This document shows positions 59,761 through 64,000 of a stretch of DNA of 64,000 nt, one piece after another. This stretch comes from Rhizophagus irregularis (Eukaryota; Glomeromycota; Glomeromycetes; Glomerales; Glomeraceae). Each line of letters starts with the position of its first letter. Position 1 is the first letter of the stretch. The position numbers and the translations under genes are program-made. Under the pieces are notes generated by a model. The model did no database searches. It was not told the DNA's origin and was given only the letters and a program-made list of their open reading frames with translations. The stretch spans positions 868,001 through 932,000 of the forward strand of contig NC_089435.1 of NCBI RefSeq assembly GCF_026210795.1. Reading direction: 5' to 3'.

Positions 59761-60830
59761 AAATTCGGGACAATTTCCTTAATAAATTTTTTTTAAAGTA
59801 CAAACCCTGATCAGTAAAATTTTCTTATTACTGCTTATTTTTAACGTCCAATTTAAATTACGATCATCAATAAAAATTCGCGTGAAATTTTCTTAATAGT
59901 ATTTAATCTTTAAAGCGCAAAATACTGCTTAATTTTAATGTTCAAAGTCCGATCTACATCTACTGCTTAATTTAAGAAAAATTCGCGAAAATTTTCCTTA
60001 ATACCGCTTATTTTTTAAGGTTCAACCGATCTACTGCTTAATTTAAGAAAATTCGCGAGTATTTTCCTTAATATCGTTGAATTTTTATTTTAAGTTCAAA
60101 CTATAAGAAATCTGTATATGGAAATGATACGTTTTATATATATTTGATATACGTTTTTATAAATTCCGTATTAAATTCCGTATACGGTAAAAAAAAAAAA
60201 ATAAAAATAAATTCCGTATACGGTAAACTAAAAATCACGATTTCTAGAAAAATTCTCGCGAATTTTTCTTGATACTGCTTATTTTAAAGTTTAAAGACCG
60301 ATTAGCAAACTGAAATCACGATTTCAAGAAAAATTCTCACGAATTTTTCTTGATACCGCTTATTTTTAAAGTTTAAATAAATTGAAATCACGATTTTTTA
60401 AGAAAAATTCTCGCAAATTTTTCTTGATGCTGCTTATTTTAAAGTTTAAAGACCGATTAGCAAACTGAAATCACGATTTCAAGAAAAATTCTCGCGAATT
60501 TTTCTTGATACCGCTTATTTTTAAAGTTTAAATAAATTGAAATCACGATTTTTTAAGAAAAATTCTCGTGAATTTTTCTTGATGCTGCTTATTTTAAAGT
60601 TTAAAGACCGATTAGCAAACTGAAATCACGATTTCAAGAAAAATTCTCGCGAATTTTTCTTGATACCGCTTATTTTTAAAGTTTAAATAAATTGAAATCA
60701 CGATTTTTTAAGAAAAATTCTTGCGAATTTTTCTTGATGCTGCTTATTTTAAAGTTTAAAGACCGATTAGTAAACTAAAATCACGATCACTAAGAAAAAT
60801 TCGCGAGAATTTCTTATTTATGTAAATTCA
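59761..60830. repeat. Higher-order satellite with palindromic core
   Basis: From 60236 to about 60815 a 155-bp unit repeats (GATACTGCTT or GATGCTGCTT at 60271, 60426, 60581, 60736: exact 155-bp steps). Each unit holds two sub-units, each with a hairpin AAGAAAAATTC-tcgc-GAATTTTTCTT followed by GATRCTGCTTATTTTAAAG or GATACCGCTTATTTTTAAAG. More decayed sub-units reach back to about 59760. Confidence 0.85.
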
Positions 60831-60907
60831 AAGAAAAAAAAATTTAAGCAAATATTTCTTATTTATTAGAGAATTAATAATATGAATTTTCAAGGTAAAG
60901 ATTTTTA

Positions 60908-63900
60908 TTACCAATTTTCATATTTATCTATTATATAATAATATTTTTTTTTTTCAAGGAGTACTTCAAAAAATCTGACATTTCTATCAATACCAATTAC
61001 TTCCACATATTGTAAAGAACCAAAACTATCAAAAAATTTTAAATTCACACTACTATTTTTCTCTAATTTTTTGATTTTTCGAATATATGCAAACATTCGC
61101 TCTTGATTTTGAAATTCATGAACCATAAAATATTCAATTTGTCCAAAAATTTCTTTTTCTCTCAAATTTAGAGAAGCACGGTAATTTCTTTCTTGTAAGT
61201 CAACAGTTAAATTAATCTATATAATAAAATTATCTTATTAATATTTTGAATTTTGAATATATAATGAAACAATAATAATAATTAATATATTTATTTCTTA
61301 CAGCGACGCAAAAATCATTTCGACTACTATCATTTTCTTTTTTCCACCACTTAGATGATATAATGTTACCATCCTTTGTACGAAGTTTTCCATACTTAGC
61401 ATAGTTTTCTTTAATGTTCTATATAAAAAAAATTATATATTATTTTTTTTAAAAAAGAATATTCTTATACATATTATTATGTGAGTTATAATATAAAATC
61501 ACCGTAATTTCGCTAGTATTCTTTTGAAATATAGCTGCATAACATTGCTTTAACTTTATGACTTCATTTTTTGTTAATACACAATTAACAAATGGTGAAT
61601 AAAATTCGTATTCGTGAACATATAATTCATTAGAATATACTCTATGCACCAGCCATGTTTTTTTTTCTTTTTCTTTAAAATTGGAAAAAACTTTTTCATT
61701 ATATATTGGTAAAAGTTGCAGATACTTAAATCTTTCTTGCATCAACACATTATTAAACAAATTCACATATGGTAGTTTTCGAGAGCTAACAAGTGGAATT
61801 AACATTCCACAAAACCTCTCCATCGGAAACTGCCAAAATCCACGACAAGGGCCAAAGTCTTCAATCAAATCTATTACATGTAATAAATAATGAAAAGAAA
61901 TTAAAAATGCCGGTAATCTTTCTCCTCCAATGCCATATAAACTATTGCACAAAAAAAATTCACGCGATCAATAAAAATATCGTTTTAAGAAAAAGGCATA
62001 TATAAATTTCATAAGAAAATTACTTTGCATAATGATTGTAAAATTCTATTAATAAATTTCGAATTAAATCTAGCTCTTCAAATTCTATTAGAGGTTGAAT
62101 GCATAACTTGACAGCTTCAACAAATCTTGACCATCCTAAGAGGTTACTATTATTTTAAGTTAAATAATGTTATCAGCAGACTTTTTATTATTTTATCTGC
62201 CAACAATTTGATTTTTTTTATTACCTTTGCGGCAATCGCCCTTTTAGTAATGGTAAAGAGAATAAAATGATCCAATTAGCCCACTCTACAGCTTTAAACC
62301 CAGCTGAATGTTTAACGATATTGCGTGGAGGACGTCCAATATCAGGTGGCATATGAGATCTACTTCGTTCCATGATTTCACCAATTTCAACCCATGTTTT
62401 AGAACTTATTGTATATTCATTTGAGTTCCATTCATTATTTTTTGGATAGAATTTTCCTATCCAATGTCGAAACATATGGGGTGCAACATTTTCGAAAAAA
62501 AGGTGCATTATACACAGGTCGAAAAGTGAAAAATCAGGCACCAATCGGTCACCAATCAGGTAGCTGATTGGTGACTGATTGGTGCCTGATTGGCATTTTC
62601 GCCAAATACCGTCACCAATCAGGCAGTTTACTAACTTTTGATCCAGTGATCAGAAAAGAATGAAATATAGCTCATTGGAATCGTCTCAACAAGACGAATC
62701 TAATGGTAGTAAAATTGCATTTCTAGGATTAATACTTGATGAGAAATTAAGTAAAATATAAAAATAAAAATGTATCATTTATATTTTATTTAATTTTTTA
62801 TTAACTTTTAATCCTAGAGATGCGATTTTACTACTATTAGATTCGTCTTGTTGAGACGATTCCAATGAGCTATATTTCATTCTTTTCTGATCACTGGATC
62901 AAAAGTTAGTAAACTGCCTGATTGGTGACGGTATTTGGCGAAAATGCCAATCAGGCACCAATCGGTCACCAATCAGGTACCTGATTGGTGACCGATTGGT
63001 GACTGATTGATGCCTGATTTTTCACTTTTTGACCTGTGATATCTACTGGAAATGAACGTGGAAAATTTATAGAAGATAACTCAAATAAAATACTCTTTCC
63101 TTTAATTCCTAATTTTTTTTATTAAACAAAAAATTTTTAAAATTGAGAAAATATATTAATATTAATTACTAAGAATTTATTTTTATTTTAAAATATTGGA
63201 CCAACCGCAGTCACGTATATAAGTTTCTCTACGATCTCCCTCCAGACGTTCTATTTGATTTGTGCTATTCAGTATTTCATCATGTGTTCGAATTGGTAAT
63301 CGTTTAGGATTAATATTTTGTTACAATGGATAATACACATGTCTATTCGTTTCATTTAAAGTCCCTCGAAGATTACAAAATCTGCAACCTGAGTATGAAT
63401 TATGTCCTGTTAAACATAGAACCTTTAAAAGGGCAGGGATATCGCCGGTCCAAGCCAGAATGTTAGCACGTAGAGTAAACTGTTCCTCTTTGTTACCATC
63501 GTAACAAGAGATTCCATCTGTAAATATTAAAAATATTATTAATAAATATTACATTTATTACGTACCATTTATTTAAAATATACCTTGTAAGAATTTCATT
63601 TCTTGAATTAATGGATAGAGAAATGAATTAAAATCTTGAGGTTGTTTTGGCCCCGGGATTATTAAAGTTACCATTAAATTTTCTTTCTTTACTCTTAATT
63701 CTTGAGGTAAATTATTATTTAGAAACAGGAACACCCAACAATCATCGGTCTTTTGACGAAATATTTGGTAGCCGTCGCAAGAAGCAGTAAATGCGATGTC
63801 TCTTGGATCGGGAAAATATTCGTCATTTAATAATTCTTGATAAATCTGTCTATCAAAGATGTCACCTATGTTATTATGAGCAAATTCTCCTTTATTACAA

Positions 63901-64000
63901 GTATAATTGTGCCTATATAATAGTTCTTTAGATCTTTCAGGGTTTTTAAATTGAAGCTTTAAACGCTCAATTATAGAAGTAAAAGGTAGATTTTTTCTCG
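60908..64000 (-). pseudogene. Tnp2-type transposase (CACTA/Plavaka-like), broken and 5'-incomplete
   Basis: Exons (minus): >63584-64000, about 63189-63517, about 63042-63109 joined across the foldback to 62225-62512, 62024-62146, 61503-61941, 61302-61418, 60908-61216. Landmarks: CDGYQIFRQKTDDCW, IIPGPKQPQDFNSFLYPLIQ, LTGHNSYSGCRFCNLRG, FPVDIMHLFFENV, then FHYLLHVIDLI...WQFPMERFCG (DUF4218-like) and the C-terminal RNYRASLNLREKEIFGQIEY region. Lesions: TAA at 63321-63323 after HVYYPL, no usable donor after NILK (about 63190), and a 526-bp foldback inserted at VDI/MHL. The N-terminus lies beyond the window. This superfamily moves by cut-and-paste; the copy is inactive. Confidence 0.85.
62513..63038. 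mobile_element. 526-bp foldback element inserted in the Tnp2 gene
   Basis: Arms of about 230 bp, near-perfect complements, begin CACAGGTC and are full of CACCAATCAGG / CCTGATTGGTG words. ATA flanks both sides (62510-62512 and 63039-63041), a 3-bp target duplication. Removing element plus one copy restores the Tnp2 frame. Confidence 0.9.

Noticed and set aside
60236-60815. CRISPR-like repeat-spacer array
   Set aside because: The spacers are not unique; the unit is a 155-bp higher-order satellite, and the window is eukaryotic.

Overview
The window reads as nuclear DNA of a filamentous fungus. The best fit is an arbuscular mycorrhizal fungus of the Rhizophagus type (Glomeromycotina). This is inferred from very high A+T, many short GT-AG introns, a clustered family of tyrosine-kinase-like (TKL) kinases with CxxC-type N-termini, Sel1-repeat proteins, and dense decayed DNA transposons. 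No database was searched, so the taxonomic call is an inference. No tRNA, rRNA, CRISPR array or prokaryotic-style operon was seen.

Left part (1-14959), gene-rich: a Cdk9/Bur1-type kinase (minus, 10 exons, 554 aa), a Sec14-like CRAL-TRIO protein (minus, 294 aa), a TKL kinase whose C-terminus is built from 13 tiny phase-1 exons (minus, 585 aa), a plus-strand protein with a helical MLKL-like N-terminus, a degenerate kinase domain and Sel1 repeats (708 aa), and a TKL paralog with HRN in place of HRD (minus, 475 aa). In each multi-exon model that I traced base by base, exon lengths, phases and GT-AG borders agree and the total is an exact number of codons.

Middle (15000-31500), mostly gene-poor: a hairpin array with splice-like borders (17.74-18.14 kb), two small TIR elements (19.03 and 21.73 kb, the second with a perfect 8-bp target duplication), a broken multi-exon gene (23.09-25.74 kb), and a 1.5-kb TIR element filled with a 20-bp pyrimidine minisatellite (29.0-30.5 kb).

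Right-middle (31507-51025): a 1286-aa Sel1-repeat/TKL kinase fusion, a FAD monooxygenase (448 aa), another TKL kinase (435 aa), and a Sel1-only relative of the fusion protein (484 aa). These are separated by segmental duplications. One block is present inverted at 35.5-36.7 kb and 56.1-57.2 kb. A related block at 44.5-49.1 kb is collinear with 57.0-58.4 kb but carries extra insertions.

Right end (51475-64000), transposon graveyard: a broken Tc1-type (DD34E) transposase, a second copy of the pyrimidine element with a 900-bp hAT-like element nested in it, a Harbinger-like foldback, two decayed copies of an unidentified gene, a 155-bp higher-order satellite, and a broken Tnp2-type transposase interrupted by a 526-bp foldback. 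Several insertions can be read exactly, because removing the element plus one target-site copy rejoins an open frame.

The genes do not form one pathway. The unifying theme is local expansion of TKL kinase and Sel1 modules, probably signalling scaffolds, alongside repeat-driven rearrangement.
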